DNA of 64,000 nt from Streptococcus pseudopneumoniae (GTDB taxonomy: Bacteria > Bacillota > Bacilli > Lactobacillales > Streptococcaceae). The translations under genes were made by a program, and so were the position numbers. This document shows, piece after piece, positions 18,996 through 29,279 of the stretch; within the stretch, counting starts at the first letter, position 1; each line of letters opens with the position of its first letter. Location: NCBI RefSeq assembly GCF_001073085.1, contig NZ_JVFV01000030.1:1-64000 (forward strand), read 5' to 3'. Under the pieces are notes generated by a model. That model did no database searches. It saw nothing but the letters and a program-made list of their open reading frames with translations, and had not been told where the DNA came from.

Positions 18996-21821
18996 TCAAC
19001 CTGAATTACGTAATCCTGTAGCAATTCCGTTGATAGTTGTATGGATTAATCTTTCTTCATCTGAAGATAGCTCACCACGACGTTGACGCTTAATCAATTC
19101 TAACTGAATATAGTTAAGGATATTGAAATAAGGCATGCGGTAGTTGAGACTGTCTTTCAAATAGGTATTTTCTGCCAAGAGCTCCTCATGACCTTCAATA
19201 GCCAAGATAACATCCTTAGTCAACTGCCATTCATCTAAAATGGTATAGTAAATTGCTTGTACTTCTTCACTTTCACAAAGTTTAGCGTATTCAAAGGCAA
19301 TGTTCATATTTGATTTTGACAAGACCATATCGACGTTGGATAGGAGTGATTGGAAGAATGGCCAATTTTGATACATATCACGAAGATATTCAATATTTTT
19401 TGGATCTTGGTCGATAAATTCCTTAAAGCTTGAACCAACTCCATACCAACCTGGGAACATAACACGACTTTGTGACCATGAGAATACCCAAGGAATAGCA
19501 CGTAAACCACCGATTTCAGTGATCGTTTTACGAGCTGCTGGACGAGAACCAATATTGAAACTTGAGATAGCCTTGATTGGACTAGATTCAAAGAAATAAT
19601 CATAGAAATGTTCATTTCCAAATACGAGTTCACGATAAATATCGTAGCTACGTTCTACTACTTGATCCATGATGGCTTCATAGCGATTTGACGTATTGGT
19701 ATCACTCTTCTTCTTGGTAATCATACGGTTGATAGCTGCTGAAACCAACATTTCGAGGTTATAGTAGGCTGCATCCTTGTTTCCGTATTTGTTTCCGATA
19801 ACTTCTCCTTGCTCAGTCAAACGGATACGATCTTTGATGGACTTGAGTGGTTGAGAAGCAATGGCATCATAAGTAGGGCCACCACCACGGCCAACGGTAC
19901 CACCACGACCATGGAAGAAGGTTACTTTGACTCCAAATTCATCACCAATAGCAGTCAATTGTTGTTGGGCCTTATAGAGTGTCCAACAAGATGACAGGTA
20001 ACCACCATCCTTGTTACTATCAGAGTAGCCGAGCATGATTTCTTGGTAATTGTTTTTAGATGCAATCCATTTCTTAGCAAGTGGTAGAGAGAAATACTTT
20101 CTCATAGTTTCTTCAGAATGATCCAAGTCTTCAATAGTCTCAAAGAGTGGTACAATCTGAACACGCGCTTTTTCAGCATCTACCAGACCAACTTCTTTAA
20201 GCATGATAGCCAACTCAAGCATATCAGACACGCTGGTTGCATGAGAGATAATCGTTTGACGAATAACATCTTCTCCTAAACGATCTTTTAATTCACGAGC
20301 AGTTTGGAAAATAGCCAATTCTTTTTCGAGCAGTTCAGACTTCTCAGCATGAGTCGCAGACAAAATTCGAGGATCTTCTAACAATTCATGTAAAAGTAAG
20401 TCACACTTTTCATCTTCTGACAAATCACTATAGTGGTCATTGATGCCAGCAGATGCCAACAATTCTGCTACACAGGCCTCGTGAACACTTGAGTCTTGAC
20501 GCATGTCGATGGAAGCCAAGAAGAAACCAAAGACTTCTACAGCTTCTAAAAGTTCTGCAAATTCACCTGTAAGCAAGGACTCTGCCTTGTTTTCAAGTAA
20601 TGAATCCTTAATAGTATATAGATCTTTTTTGAACTCTTCAACTGTTTCGTAAAATGGTGGACGATCTTCAGCCAGCTCTTGAATTGCTCCTGAAAGACGA
20701 TTACCAATGTAATCTGTAATCACTCCTTGCTGATGGCTATTAGAACCGAGCAAATGTTCAACAGGATGACGTTCATCAGATGTCGAACCAACGATTGACC
20801 ATTCTTTCAAATTCAAAAGAGTTTGAATCAATTTGGACTGAATCAAGTGAAAGGCACGACGATAAGGTTCTTTTTCACGGAAGACAGATGTATCACTAGA
20901 TTGTGCGGCCATTTCTTCAACAGCCTTGCTTGTTTTGGATAGATTAGTAGAAAGAGAGAAAGTACGATAGAGACTTGAAATCTTGCTGATATAGTAGTTG
21001 AAGATGACTTCGCTTTGAATGGTTGCTGAACGCAAGAGAGTTTCAGCAGTTACAAATGGATTTCCATCTCGGTCTCCACCAATCCACATTCCCATAGTAA
21101 TAGGTTTGGCTTGTTTAAGATCAATTCCTTGCTCTTTTGCTAGACGTTTGTACTCTAGCATTAGATTAGGAACAGCTTGTAAGAAGGAGCTATTGTAGTA
21201 CTCCATGACATTGGTGATTTCGTTGGTTACTTTTAGTTTCTTCTCACGAATCATATCTGTCTGCATGATGATTTCAATATAGCGACGAAGATCATTATGC
21301 CATTTTTCCTTGTTAATGAGCCCCATTCTCACATCACGATATTTACGCAAAAGGGTATGGATGTGAGTGGTCAAATCCAACATACTTTTACGTTGAACCT
21401 GAGTTGGATGGGCTGTCAAAACTGGTACCACGTTCAAGTGTTCAAGAATCTCAGCAGCGTTTTCTTTTTCAGCCACCATTTTGATTGTTGTAGACAATTT
21501 ACCCAGATAGTCTTGATCGACATTATTTAGGTGGTTAATCTCATAAGCCAAGTCAACATCTTCTGAGATGTTAATTAAAAGTGGCAAGATAGAGAAGTAT
21601 CTAGAAATGTAGACCATCTCATCATTTGAAAGGCCTGTTACTACTTTATCTAGCCCTTGATAGTCAAGTTTTGAAGAAAGTTCCTTCAAGTGCATGATCT
21701 TATCAAAGGTTTCAGCAGGAAGCATATTTTTCGTGATATCTTCCAGCATATCCGTCAAGATTTGAACTTCCTCTTGTACGACCGTTTTGTTACTATAATT
21801 TTCTAACTTTTGAAGAGACAT
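18996..21821 (-). CDS. ppc: Phosphoenolpyruvate carboxylase
   Basis: This enzyme fixes bicarbonate onto phosphoenolpyruvate to give oxaloacetate, feeding aspartate synthesis in an organism with an incomplete TCA cycle. The 941 residues carry the family motifs [13 protein letters not shown] (catalytic His), [22 protein letters not shown], the glycine loop [16 protein letters not shown] and the C-terminal NTGLRNSG-like end (here [10 protein letters not shown]). Length is slightly above the enterobacterial enzyme and normal for streptococci. It lies 24 bases downstream of ftsW, and the pairing with ftsW is conserved in pneumococcus. Confidence 0.96.
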   Translation of the reverse strand: MSLQKLENYSNKTVVQEEVQILTDMLEDITKNMLPAETFDKIMHLKELSSKLDYQGLDKVVTGLSNDEMVYISRYFSILPLLINISEDVDLAYEINHLNNVDQDYLGKLSTTIKMVAEKENAAEILEHLNVVPVLTAHPTQVQRKSMLDLTTHIHTLLRKYRDVRMGLINKEKWHNDLRRYIEIIMQTDMIREKKLKVTNEITNVMEYYNSSFLQAVPNLMLEYKRLAKEQGIDLKQAKPITMGMWIGGDRDGNPFVTAETLLRSATIQSEVIFNYYISKISSLYRTFSLSTNLSKTSKAVEEMAAQSSDTSVFREKEPYRRAFHLIQSKLIQTLLNLKEWSIVGSTSDERHPVEHLLGSNSHQQGVITDYIGNRLSGAIQELAEDRPPFYETVEEFKKDLYTIKDSLLENKAESLLTGEFAELLEAVEVFGFFLASIDMRQDSSVHEACVAELLASAGINDHYSDLSEDEKCDLLLHELLEDPRILSATHAEKSELLEKELAIFQTARELKDRLGEDVIRQTIISHATSVSDMLELAIMLKEVGLVDAEKARVQIVPLFETIEDLDHSEETMRKYFSLPLAKKWIASKNNYQEIMLGYSDSNKDGGYLSSCWTLYKAQQQLTAIGDEFGVKVTFFHGRGGTVGRGGGPTYDAIASQPLKSIKDRIRLTEQGEVIGNKYGNKDAAYYNLEMLVSAAINRMITKKKSDTNTSNRYEAIMDQVVERSYDIYRELVFGNEHFYDYFFESSPIKAISSFNIGSRPAARKTITEIGGLRAIPWVFSWSQSRVMFPGWYGVGSSFKEFIDQDPKNIEYLRDMYQNWPFFQSLLSNVDMVLSKSNMNIAFEYAKLCESEEVQAIYYTILDEWQLTKDVILAIEGHEELLAENTYLKDSLNYRMPYFNILNYIQLELIKRQRRGELSSDEERLIHTTINGIATGLRNSG

Positions 21822-21845
21822 TTTTTTCTCCTTGTTATCTATGTC

Positions 21846-23057
21846 TTAAAGCTGTGCTTCGTATTCACTAAAAAGTCGCGCACGCTTTTCACTGGCATCA
21901 ATATTTAATACAAATGCTATGGCTACAGAAAGAACCAAGAGACTATTCCCCCCTTGCGAAAGGAAAGGGAAGGTTACTCCTGTTGAAGGAATCAAGCCTG
22001 ATATACCTCCAATGTTAACAAAAACCTGTATTAGAATCATACCACCAATACCGATTGCTACCATTGAGTTGAAAGGATCCCTTGCGCGAATTCCTACCAA
22101 AATGATACGGAGAATTAAGAAGAATAGGAGAGCGAGAATAAGACTTGCTCCTACAAATCCAAACTCTTCAATGACAATCGAAAAGACAAAGTCTGTATGG
22201 GCTTCTGGTAGATAACCACGTTTTTCAATAGAATTTCCTAATCCCAGACCAAACCATCCTCCATTAACCATGGCATAGTAGGAATTGGCCAACTGGTGTC
22301 CAGCTCCAGCCAGGTCATTAAAGGGGTTGAAAAAAGCACTGAACCGCTTGGCAACATAACCAAATACAGGAATTTTAGAGAATTTCTCAACACCGATTAT
22401 CCGAATGGCTGTTAAGGAAATCATAGAGACACCAGCTAGTAAGCCCAGAATGGTTGTGAACCACCGATAAGCTATGCCACTGATGGTATACATGAGCAAG
22501 GATACTAAAATCAAGATAGTAGCATTTCCTAGGTCTGGGAAAATCGCCAAACTACCAATCATAACCAGTAGAACAAAACGCCAATCATTAAATGCTCGAG
22601 GAATCCACTGATTAAGGGTTAAAACTTGGAAGTCGTAAACAGCTATCTCATCCTGTTGTTTTGAAAAACGCTGTGCTAGATACCAGACAATGATAATTTT
22701 TAAATACTCTGCTGGTTGAATCGTTATTGGACCAACCTTGATCCAGCCATAGGCCCCATTGACAGGAATCCCAATTAAACGCGCTAGAGCTAGCAGTATC
22801 AGCTCAACAAACATGACGATGAAGATTAATCTCTCATTTCGCAGAAATCCTAATTTCAATTTATAAATCAAGGCAATTAAAAACAAACTGGCTATCCAGA
22901 AAATTCCTTGATTTCGAACCAGTTGCAGGGTACTTTTTCCCTCTTGGATAAGAGTTGCACTAGTTGTCGAATAAACTACTATCAATCCTAGAACGGATAA
23001 CAGTAAATAAGGAATCAAAATGGAATAATTCAGCAGGTGCCTTTTACTTATTTTCAT
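21846..23057 (-). CDS. ftsW: Septal peptidoglycan polymerase FtsW
   Basis: FtsW is the SEDS-family glycosyltransferase that polymerises septal peptidoglycan from lipid II together with the PBP2x transpeptidase. The 403-residue protein has about ten membrane helices. The conserved extracellular loop reads GGWFGLGLGNSIEKRGYLPE followed by AHTDFVFSIVIEE, and contains the Asp thought to be catalytic. IPSTGVTFPFLSQGGNSL near the end is the SEDS signature. The start (MKISKRHLLNYSILIPYLLL) fits pneumococcal FtsW. Confidence 0.95.
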   Translation of the reverse strand: MKISKRHLLNYSILIPYLLLSVLGLIVVYSTTSATLIQEGKSTLQLVRNQGIFWIASLFLIALIYKLKLGFLRNERLIFIVMFVELILLALARLIGIPVNGAYGWIKVGPITIQPAEYLKIIIVWYLAQRFSKQQDEIAVYDFQVLTLNQWIPRAFNDWRFVLLVMIGSLAIFPDLGNATILILVSLLMYTISGIAYRWFTTILGLLAGVSMISLTAIRIIGVEKFSKIPVFGYVAKRFSAFFNPFNDLAGAGHQLANSYYAMVNGGWFGLGLGNSIEKRGYLPEAHTDFVFSIVIEEFGFVGASLILALLFFLILRIILVGIRARDPFNSMVAIGIGGMILIQVFVNIGGISGLIPSTGVTFPFLSQGGNSLLVLSVAIAFVLNIDASEKRARLFSEYEAQL

Positions 23058-23119
23058 ATGTCACCTATCTATCGGAAAAATTATCTTATTTTCCCATATT
23101 ATTTCTAGTTTTATAAGCT

Positions 23120-23128
23120 ATTATACCA
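23120..23128 (-). promoter_or_regulatory. Promoter of ftsW-ppc (extended -10)
   Basis: Minus-strand TGGTATAAT is an extended -10 box about 65 nt before the ftsW start. No clear -35 is seen. Confidence 0.6.
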
Positions 23129-23290
23129 TTTTTTAGCCTAGAAAAAAACTCTAACAGTATAAACATTCGAATTTTACCCAAGACAGGCTCATGATTAAAA
23201 ATTCTTGAGTGACATCTTTACTCAATCTACAAATAGTTGAAAGTTACTTGAATTCGTTAAATTTTAATGTTCTTATTTCAGAAAATCAAA

Positions 23291-23319
23291 AACTACCTCC
23301 CAGACAAAGGAAGGTAGTT
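23291..23319 (-). terminator. Terminator after prsA
   Basis: The minus-strand stem AACTACCT / AGGTAGTT has a 13-nt loop containing a smaller pairing and is followed by TTTTTGATTTTC. It starts about 10 nt beyond the prsA stop. Confidence 0.75.
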
Positions 23320-23329
23320 CATTACTATC

Positions 23330-24271
23330 TTAGTTTGAGGCGCTACTACTGCTGTCAGAAGTTGTTTCGCCTTTGATATATTGTGTAAAGATATTTTGGA
23401 AGGCTTGATCTTTAACTTTAATATTGGCATCCTGTAATTCTTTACTAATGACACCTTGAACAAAGGTTGCATCATTTTGTTTTTGAGTCAAAATGATTGT
23501 TTTAAGTTTTTCTTTGTAGTCATCCAAGTTTGAAGATTTTTCAGACTTCTTAGTTAGTTTCACAATGTAGAAACTACTTGTATAAGCTTGAGTTCCTGGA
23601 GCAGTGATAACATCTGAAATTCCGTTAACATCAAGCGCAAAAGCAGCTTTTTTAACCACGTCTGGCAATTCTGTTGATGCAGAGTCAAAGGTAATTTCTC
23701 CACCATTTTCTTTAGTCTTTTCATCTGTAGAATTGTCTTTTGCAAGTTGTGCAAAATCAGCTCCAGATTCTTTTGCTTTGGCAAGAACTTCCTTAGCCTT
23801 ATCTTCACTGTCAAGTTTAATAATTTGAGCCGTTACTTCTGGAGTATATTCTTCAAATGCTTTTTTGTAGTTTTCATCTGTTAATTCAGATTCAGCGGCT
23901 TTCTTAACAGCATACTCAACTAATTTACTTGTACGAATTTGAGCTTTACGGCTTTCTGCAGTCATACCTGAACGGGCGAGAATCGTTTGATAGCTATCAC
24001 CGTATTTCTTTTGTTCTTCTGCAACGGCATCCTCTACTTCTTTATCGCTAACTTCTGAACCATATTGTTTTTCAAAAACTTTTTGAATGGTCATATTCAG
24101 CAAGACTTGTTGAGCAGTCGCATTGTTTTTAACTTCTTCAAAGAATTGATGTTCAGTGATAACATCTCCTTTCATGCTGATAAGATCTGCTCCTTCTGAA
24201 CCTTTCGAACAAGCTGCTAAAGTTGCTACTGATAATAGTGTAATGGCACCTGCCAATAGTTTTTTCTTCAT
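23330..24271 (-). CDS. prsA: Foldase lipoprotein PrsA (PpmA-type)
   Basis: This is a surface lipoprotein of the parvulin-type foldase family that helps secreted proteins fold outside the membrane. It has a lipoprotein signal with lipobox LAAC (Cys 21), an N-terminal SurA-like helical domain, and a parvulin-like domain (about 145-245) with QIIKLDSEDKAKEVLAKAKE and GGEITFDS. The C-terminus is serine-rich (TTSDSSSSASN). Streptococcal PpmA proteins often lack strong isomerase activity. The gene lies 66 bases after the O-methyltransferase gene. Confidence 0.93.
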   Translation of the reverse strand: MKKKLLAGAITLLSVATLAACSKGSEGADLISMKGDVITEHQFFEEVKNNATAQQVLLNMTIQKVFEKQYGSEVSDKEVEDAVAEEQKKYGDSYQTILARSGMTAESRKAQIRTSKLVEYAVKKAAESELTDENYKKAFEEYTPEVTAQIIKLDSEDKAKEVLAKAKESGADFAQLAKDNSTDEKTKENGGEITFDSASTELPDVVKKAAFALDVNGISDVITAPGTQAYTSSFYIVKLTKKSEKSSNLDDYKEKLKTIILTQKQNDATFVQGVISKELQDANIKVKDQAFQNIFTQYIKGETTSDSSSSASN

Positions 24272-24337
24272 GTCTACTCCTTTAAGATAAGTGTTACCCT
24301 ATCTATTTTACTATATTTTCTTAAATTTTTCTGAAAA

Positions 24338-25051
24338 TTATTCGCTGTCAGGCAATTGAACATCTGCTACATTTTTACGAAGCATGAGGATGCCGTCACC
24401 CAGAGGTACTAATGTTGCGGTGAGTCCTGGATTGTCTAAGGTTGCATCAAAGAGTCTTTGAAGGCCTCTGTATATAGTTCGCTGGCCACGTCGGACTTCC
24501 ATGATATCCCTAGCAATATCTCCTCCTTGGAAAATATCATCTAAGACAACCACTCCACCAACTTCAAGATGTTTAAGGATTTCTGGTAAAAAGACGATGT
24601 ATTTAGATTTTGCAGAATCCATAAAAACAAAATCATAGGTCTCTGTCAATGTTGACAAAACGTCTACCGCATCGCCTTCCAAAAGAGTGATTTGTTGGCG
24701 ATTATCAAACTTGACAAAATTTTCCTTGGCAAAACCAATCATCTCAGGATTTCGGTCAATAGTGGTGATTTTTGACTTGGGTGAATGCTCTGCCATCAAA
24801 AGTGCTGAAAATCCAATCGCCGTACCAATCTCTAAAATATTTTTTGGTTGAATTGTTTCCATAAGGAAACGAAAGTAAGCGACAGTTTCATGAGGAATGA
24901 TAGGAATATTCTCCTTGCGAGCAAAGTTTTCTAGTTCTTTTAGGGAACCTGTCACCTGCTTTTGTCTGTGGCGCATGAACTCGACAATCTCATGCTTGAC
25001 AACAGGACGTCGCATGTTATGATTGGCATTTTTACTATAAGACTTTACCAT
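24338..25051 (-). CDS. SAM-dependent O-methyltransferase (class I, family 3)
   Basis: This 237-residue protein belongs to Methyltransf_3 (caffeoyl-CoA/catechol O-methyltransferase-like). The SAM-binding motif I is NILEIGTAIGFSALLMAEH, motif II is ITTIDRNPEMIGFAKEN, and the metal-binding region is YDFVFMDSAKSKY followed by GGVVVLDDIFQGG. The natural substrate in streptococci is not known; related YrrM proteins modify small molecules or tRNA precursors. It sits five bases downstream of pepF, so it is part of the coiA-pepF operon. Confidence 0.9.
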   Translation of the reverse strand: MVKSYSKNANHNMRRPVVKHEIVEFMRHRQKQVTGSLKELENFARKENIPIIPHETVAYFRFLMETIQPKNILEIGTAIGFSALLMAEHSPKSKITTIDRNPEMIGFAKENFVKFDNRQQITLLEGDAVDVLSTLTETYDFVFMDSAKSKYIVFLPEILKHLEVGGVVVLDDIFQGGDIARDIMEVRRGQRTIYRGLQRLFDATLDNPGLTATLVPLGDGILMLRKNVADVQLPDSE

Positions 25052-25056
25052 CTGCC

Positions 25057-26859
25057 TTATGCCAATCCTAATTTTTCAACAAGGGCTTCAAACTCATCCA
25101 AACGGCGCTCAAAGACTGCAAAGGCATCGTTGAGGTAATCTTCTTTTTCCATATCAACACCCGCTTTACGCATGATATTGAGTGGATAGTCTGACTTCCC
25201 TGCTTTGAGGTAGTCAATATAGCGATCACGATCCTCTTGGCTACCATGAACAATCTTTTCAGCCAAAGCTGAAGCTGCTGCAAAGCCTGTTGAATATTGA
25301 TATACATAGTAATTATAGTAGAAATGAGGGATACGAGCCCACTCGTACTGAATTTGAGGATTGTCTTCCTTGCTCAAGCCATAATATTCTTGGTTCAAGT
25401 CAGCATAGAGTTTGTTTAAGAACTCGCTTGTCAAAACTTCACCATTTTGATCGGCTTGGTGAATAGCATGTTCAAATTCAGCAAATTGAGTTTGGCGGAA
25501 CACTGTCCCACGGAAACCATCCAAGAAGTTGTTGAGAATAGCAAAGCGTGTTGCGTCATCTTGAACTTCTTGCAATAATTTTTCAGTTAAGATATTTTCA
25601 TTGGTTGTTGAAGCAATTTCTGCCAAGAAGATTGAGTAATCTCCGTATACATAAGGCTGAGTTTCACGCGTATAGCTAGAATGCATACTATGACCTGTCT
25701 CATGTACAAGGGTAAAGAGATTATCCAGGTTATCTTGCCAGTTAAGAAGCATAAAGGCGTTGGTATCATAAGAACCGCCAGAATATGCACCTGAACGCTT
25801 GCCTTGATTTTCATACACATCAATCCAGCGTTCGCTGAAGGCACGTTTAACACGGCTCAAGTAATCCTCACCAAGAACTGCCAAAGCATCTTCTGCTTTC
25901 TTCAAGGCTTCTTCATAAGTAAAGCTGTATTCCACTGAAGACAATGGTGTATAGACATCGTACATTTTGAGGTCTGGAATACCAAGGATTTTTGAGCGAA
26001 GAGCCAGATAACGATGCAATAATGGTAAGTGCTTACGAACAGCAGATACTAGATTGTCATAAACACTTTCTGGCACAAAGTTTGCCGCAAGAGCAGCTTC
26101 ACGCGCACTCTTGTAATTACGAACCTTAGCACGATAGTTTTGCACTTTAACATTGGTCTGCAAGGTTTTAGCGTAAGTGTGCTGGTATTGCTCATAGGTA
26201 GAGTAAAGGGCTTCATAAGCTTCACGACGAACCTCACGATTCTTAGATTCTACCAAGCGCATATAAACGCCGTGTGATAATTGAACTTCATTTCCATCTT
26301 CATCTTGAACAAATGGAAAGACGATATCTGCATTATCTAAGATAGCGAAGGTTTCACTAGCTGCCCCGAAAATTTCACCAGCACCTGCAAGCAACTCTTC
26401 TTCACGTTGTGAAAGGACATGTTCCTTATTTTGCAAGAGTTTATCAAAGAAGTGTTTATAAGGCTGAAGTTTTGGTTCTTCTGCTAAAAAGTTTTGATAC
26501 TGCTCTTCTGTTATAGCCATAAATTCTGGCTCATAGAAAGAGAACACCTGGTCGAGTTGACTATAAAGAGTCATTGCTTTTGCATAGTATTCTTGATATT
26601 TAGCAACTCGTGTATCTTGGTCGTTTTTCATATGAGCATAGACATAGAGTTTTTCAAGACGACGACTCAAGTCCAGATAACGCTCTGTAATTTCAAGAAG
26701 GCTTTCTGGACTGTCCAAGAGATGACCCTCAAGACTAGCTGCTTGTTTTGTATCTTCCGTTAAAAGGGCGAGTTCTTCTTCCCATTTTTGGTCTGTTTCA
26801 AAGATCGTTGATAGATCCCATGTATCTTTTTCATTGATTTCATTTCGTTGTAATACCAT
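25057..26859 (-). CDS. pepF: Oligoendopeptidase F
   Basis: PepF is a zinc metallopeptidase of family M3 that degrades oligopeptides of roughly 7-17 residues in the cytoplasm. The zinc motif is [10 protein letters not shown], and a downstream Glu (AEIAST) completes the site. The 600-residue length is standard. It lies 18 bases after coiA, so it is probably transcribed from the competence-type promoter as well as from any internal promoter. In pneumococcus the same neighbour order is found. Confidence 0.95.
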   Translation of the reverse strand: MVLQRNEINEKDTWDLSTIFETDQKWEEELALLTEDTKQAASLEGHLLDSPESLLEITERYLDLSRRLEKLYVYAHMKNDQDTRVAKYQEYYAKAMTLYSQLDQVFSFYEPEFMAITEEQYQNFLAEEPKLQPYKHFFDKLLQNKEHVLSQREEELLAGAGEIFGAASETFAILDNADIVFPFVQDEDGNEVQLSHGVYMRLVESKNREVRREAYEALYSTYEQYQHTYAKTLQTNVKVQNYRAKVRNYKSAREAALAANFVPESVYDNLVSAVRKHLPLLHRYLALRSKILGIPDLKMYDVYTPLSSVEYSFTYEEALKKAEDALAVLGEDYLSRVKRAFSERWIDVYENQGKRSGAYSGGSYDTNAFMLLNWQDNLDNLFTLVHETGHSMHSSYTRETQPYVYGDYSIFLAEIASTTNENILTEKLLQEVQDDATRFAILNNFLDGFRGTVFRQTQFAEFEHAIHQADQNGEVLTSEFLNKLYADLNQEYYGLSKEDNPQIQYEWARIPHFYYNYYVYQYSTGFAAASALAEKIVHGSQEDRDRYIDYLKAGKSDYPLNIMRKAGVDMEKEDYLNDAFAVFERRLDEFEALVEKLGLA

Positions 26860-26877
26860 AAGTTTCCTCCATCCTTT

Positions 26878-27834
26878 CTATTTTACCATATTTTTCGAGA
26901 AATAATGCTGATAAAAGGCAGGTGGATAGAGCTTTTGTTGCTGATTATGTGGATTCAGTTCATAATAAGCCTGAAAGTTGCGGTAATAATCATATAGATT
27001 TTGACTTATCTGACAAAAATGACCATGTTCTATCGGCCTTACTTGGGGATACCAGTCCTGAGTCTTCCAATTTAATAGGTTTTCTCCTCTCAAGTAAGCT
27101 TGGGCTTGTTGTTTCATCCAATAGGGGTTTTGATAATAGAGCTGTTTTTGAATGTAATGACAAATATCTATGTCTTGCTCAACTGAAAAAATGGTAAGAT
27201 TTTGTTGATGATAAGGAGTCCGTAATATTTCTAGAAGATTTCCTTTGTCATAAGAAAATTCCTTGACCTGATAATGGAGTTTCCCTTTCAAATCTTGGTG
27301 AAGGAGGTACTTAAGTCTTAAAACTTGTTTTTTATGGTCTAACTCCCAAATATGAAAGCCCATATTATTACTGAAGTAAAGAAAATCTCTCTGAAGTTTA
27401 GTTAGTCGCTCTTTTAGCCAGAGCTTTTCTCCCAGTAGCCAAAGAACTTGAATTCCCAAACTTCGATAACCATTGCTTCTCTCCCGTAAAAGTTCACAAG
27501 AAATGGGACTGCACTGAATTTCTAGAGCTAGTTGTTTATTGATAAAGATATCTGCAATTTGCTTCAGTTCAGGTATCAGGCATTCCATCTCTACCTTAGC
27601 ATTCTTCTTAGCCCAATAAAAAAGACTTTTTTTATTTTCTAGGTGTTCTGGTCCTTCATTTTCATGAAAAAAATCACATTTTTTGAGACTTTCATGAGCG
27701 AAATGTGCACGCACGTTTTTTCCTTTTCTCAAGCGGACACTCGTTCCACAAGCCGGACAATAATAAACTTGCTTCTTTACTTCATCCTCTAAAGCGCTGA
27801 TTAAATCCCCATTTTCATCTCTAGCTAAAAACAT
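26878..27834 (-). CDS. coiA: Competence protein CoiA
   Basis: CoiA is a late competence protein needed for transformation in pneumococcus, acting on incoming single-stranded DNA together with RecA and DprA. The 318 residues start with a zinc-finger-like segment (YCPACGTSVRLRKGKNVRAHFAH). A nuclease-like core with the acidic/Gln motif (ADIFINKQLALEIQCSP) follows, and the C-terminal part is helical and basic. An 8-base competence box (TTCGAATA) lies about 20 bases before the start, and the ribosome site is AAAGGAGG. Confidence 0.94.
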   Translation of the reverse strand: MFLARDENGDLISALEDEVKKQVYYCPACGTSVRLRKGKNVRAHFAHESLKKCDFFHENEGPEHLENKKSLFYWAKKNAKVEMECLIPELKQIADIFINKQLALEIQCSPISCELLRERSNGYRSLGIQVLWLLGEKLWLKERLTKLQRDFLYFSNNMGFHIWELDHKKQVLRLKYLLHQDLKGKLHYQVKEFSYDKGNLLEILRTPYHQQNLTIFSVEQDIDICHYIQKQLYYQNPYWMKQQAQAYLRGENLLNWKTQDWYPQVRPIEHGHFCQISQNLYDYYRNFQAYYELNPHNQQQKLYPPAFYQHYFSKNMVK

Positions 27835-27853
27835 AAAACCTCCTTTTCTACTT

Positions 27854-27861
27854 TATTCGAA
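27854..27861 (-). promoter_or_regulatory. Competence (cin/com) box of coiA, 7 of 8 match
   Basis: On the minus strand TTCGAATA matches the ComX-dependent consensus TACGAATA at seven of eight positions, just upstream of coiA. ComX (SigX) replaces the -10 recognition at such boxes. Late competence genes in streptococci share this element, so coiA, pepF and the methyltransferase gene should rise during competence. Confidence 0.75.
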
Positions 27862-27873
27862 AAGGATAAGAAA

Positions 27874-27894
27874 AAGGCTGAGAAAACCAGCCTT
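27874..27894 (-). terminator. Terminator of the Card1-like gene
   Basis: Minus-strand AAGGCTG-GTTTTCT-CAGCCTT is followed by TTTTCTTATCC. It lies about 35 nt beyond the stop and only about 12 nt ahead of the coiA competence box. Confidence 0.75.
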
Positions 27895-27929
27895 TCCATT
27901 ATATTTTTAGAATAATCCTTTAATCCAGC

Positions 27930-29078
27930 TCATATTTTATGCTTTTTGATATATTTTTGTAACATGGGAATCAGATTTGAAATTTGATCTTGTTTAATCA
28001 CCAACACACCGTACTCTTGACAACGATGGTTATATACGGGATTGATTTTTCCAGAGCAAACAATTAATTTCAAACAAGTTTCACCAGCAAAATGATTGGC
28101 ATATACCTCTAGTTCATTAATAGCTTCTACAGACAAGTCTGTCATTTTACAAGATATAAAAATAATGGATTGACCTTTACGGAGGACAACATCAATTTCA
28201 TTTTGTACATTATCAACTTCAGGGAAAATACCATTCCAGTCAATTTCTGCCCCTATCATACATTCATCAAAATACTCTGACTCTATCGCTAAAAGATAGA
28301 GATATAATTCTAAAATATGACCTTTAGTGCGACAGAGCAATTGTGCCTCAGAGCTAGAAAAAGTGTAACTAATATGTTCGGAACTTTCCTCATCAATATG
28401 AATCAAGTTAGCTTCTGTTAGTAGAGGAATCATTGATTCTGGATAAGAGTACCTTTTTCCGTTACTTTCCAAAACTTTTACTGTTTCAGCATGAAAATCA
28501 ATTGTTTTAGCTAATGCAAAGAATTGAGTAATCTGATACCATTGCTCTGGGTTTAAAATTGCATAGTTTGCTAGTTTTTTGATGGCAGTAATTTGTTTCG
28601 GACTGTATTTAGGTTGTTTCGATTTGATGAGTTTACCACCCCTTAAGGCCATCAACTGTTCAATGGTCAGACTAGGAATCACTAACTCTTCCTTTTCCAC
28701 CTTCCCCATCTTCCATTTAAATTGTTTTCCTTGCTCAATATCTATTGCAATAATCGGTAATTGCTTTTCCAAACCATACTGATAAAGAAAAATAGCTAAT
28801 ATCGAATCTCCTCCAAAAACATCTAAGGTCACTGAATCATAGTTAGTCAAGAAAAGATTCAAATCATCCGTAATCTTATCTAGACTTATTTGCCGAAAAT
28901 GCACTTGCTTTACATGGGAAACTTGATCCAGTAAAAAATGTTTCAAGGCCAATCTTTCATCTTCTGCAATTTTTTTCAGGGAGAGAAATAAAACCTCATC
29001 ACAATCACAAATAAAAGTCTGATAAACATTTTTCTCGATAGTGTGATGATCAAAAAGTTCGACTAAAAGACTTGGCAT
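27930..29078 (-). CDS. Card1/Can2-like (DUF1887) CARF-domain nuclease, orphan
   Basis: The 382-residue protein has the plan of the DUF1887/Card1 family. An N-terminal Rossmann-like CARF domain (about 1-140, with ending strands DSVTLDVFGGDSILAIF and PIIAIDIEQG) is followed by a linker or winged-helix middle. The C-terminal PD-(D/E)xK-type nuclease domain has GAEIDWNGIFPE, NEIDVVLRKGQS and IIFISCKMTDL. Card1 and Can2 are activated by cyclic tetra-adenylate made by type III CRISPR complexes and degrade nucleic acids. Here the ExK position reads SCK, with Ser where Card1 has Glu; I believe other DUF1887 members share this, but could not check. No CRISPR or cas gene is in the window. The gene has its own promoter and terminator between tehB and coiA, so it looks like an inserted accessory gene. 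Confidence 0.75.
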   Translation of the reverse strand: MPSLLVELFDHHTIEKNVYQTFICDCDEVLFLSLKKIAEDERLALKHFLLDQVSHVKQVHFRQISLDKITDDLNLFLTNYDSVTLDVFGGDSILAIFLYQYGLEKQLPIIAIDIEQGKQFKWKMGKVEKEELVIPSLTIEQLMALRGGKLIKSKQPKYSPKQITAIKKLANYAILNPEQWYQITQFFALAKTIDFHAETVKVLESNGKRYSYPESMIPLLTEANLIHIDEESSEHISYTFSSSEAQLLCRTKGHILELYLYLLAIESEYFDECMIGAEIDWNGIFPEVDNVQNEIDVVLRKGQSIIFISCKMTDLSVEAINELEVYANHFAGETCLKLIVCSGKINPVYNHRCQEYGVLVIKQDQISNLIPMLQKYIKKHKI

Positions 29079-29192
29079 GTCGCTACCTCCCTATTAAAGA
29101 CTTATTAGTAGTATGGAAAATTTAAAATTTCTTATTGTAAACTTCATAGAAATACGGGTTAAGAGATTGTCTTTAGCATTTTCTACACATCT

Positions 29193-29201
29193 AGTATAGC
29201 A
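29193..29201 (-). promoter_or_regulatory. Promoter of the Card1-like gene (extended -10)
   Basis: Minus-strand TGCTATACT is an extended -10 element. The predicted start near 29186 leaves a leader of about 105 nt before the ATG, which is preceded by GGGAGG. The leader is AT-rich and I see no strong fold in it. Confidence 0.55.
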
Positions 29202-29240
29202 TAATTCAGTTGATTGGCCCTCAAGTCTTTATATAAAAAA

Positions 29241-29267
29241 AGAATAGAAATTGATAGCTTTTCTATT
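29241..29267 (-). terminator. Terminator after tehB
   Basis: The minus-strand stem GAATAGAA / TTCTATTC is followed by TTTTTTTATA, about 13 nt beyond the tehB stop. It ends the long minus-strand gene series from ybeY to tehB. Confidence 0.75.
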
Positions 29268-29279
29268 CGTTTTAAGATT

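Noticed and set aside
27930..29078. Possibility of a complete type III CRISPR system around the CARF-nuclease.
   Set aside because: No repeat array, cas10, csm or cmr gene is present on either side. The neighbours are housekeeping genes (tehB, smpB, coiA, pepF).
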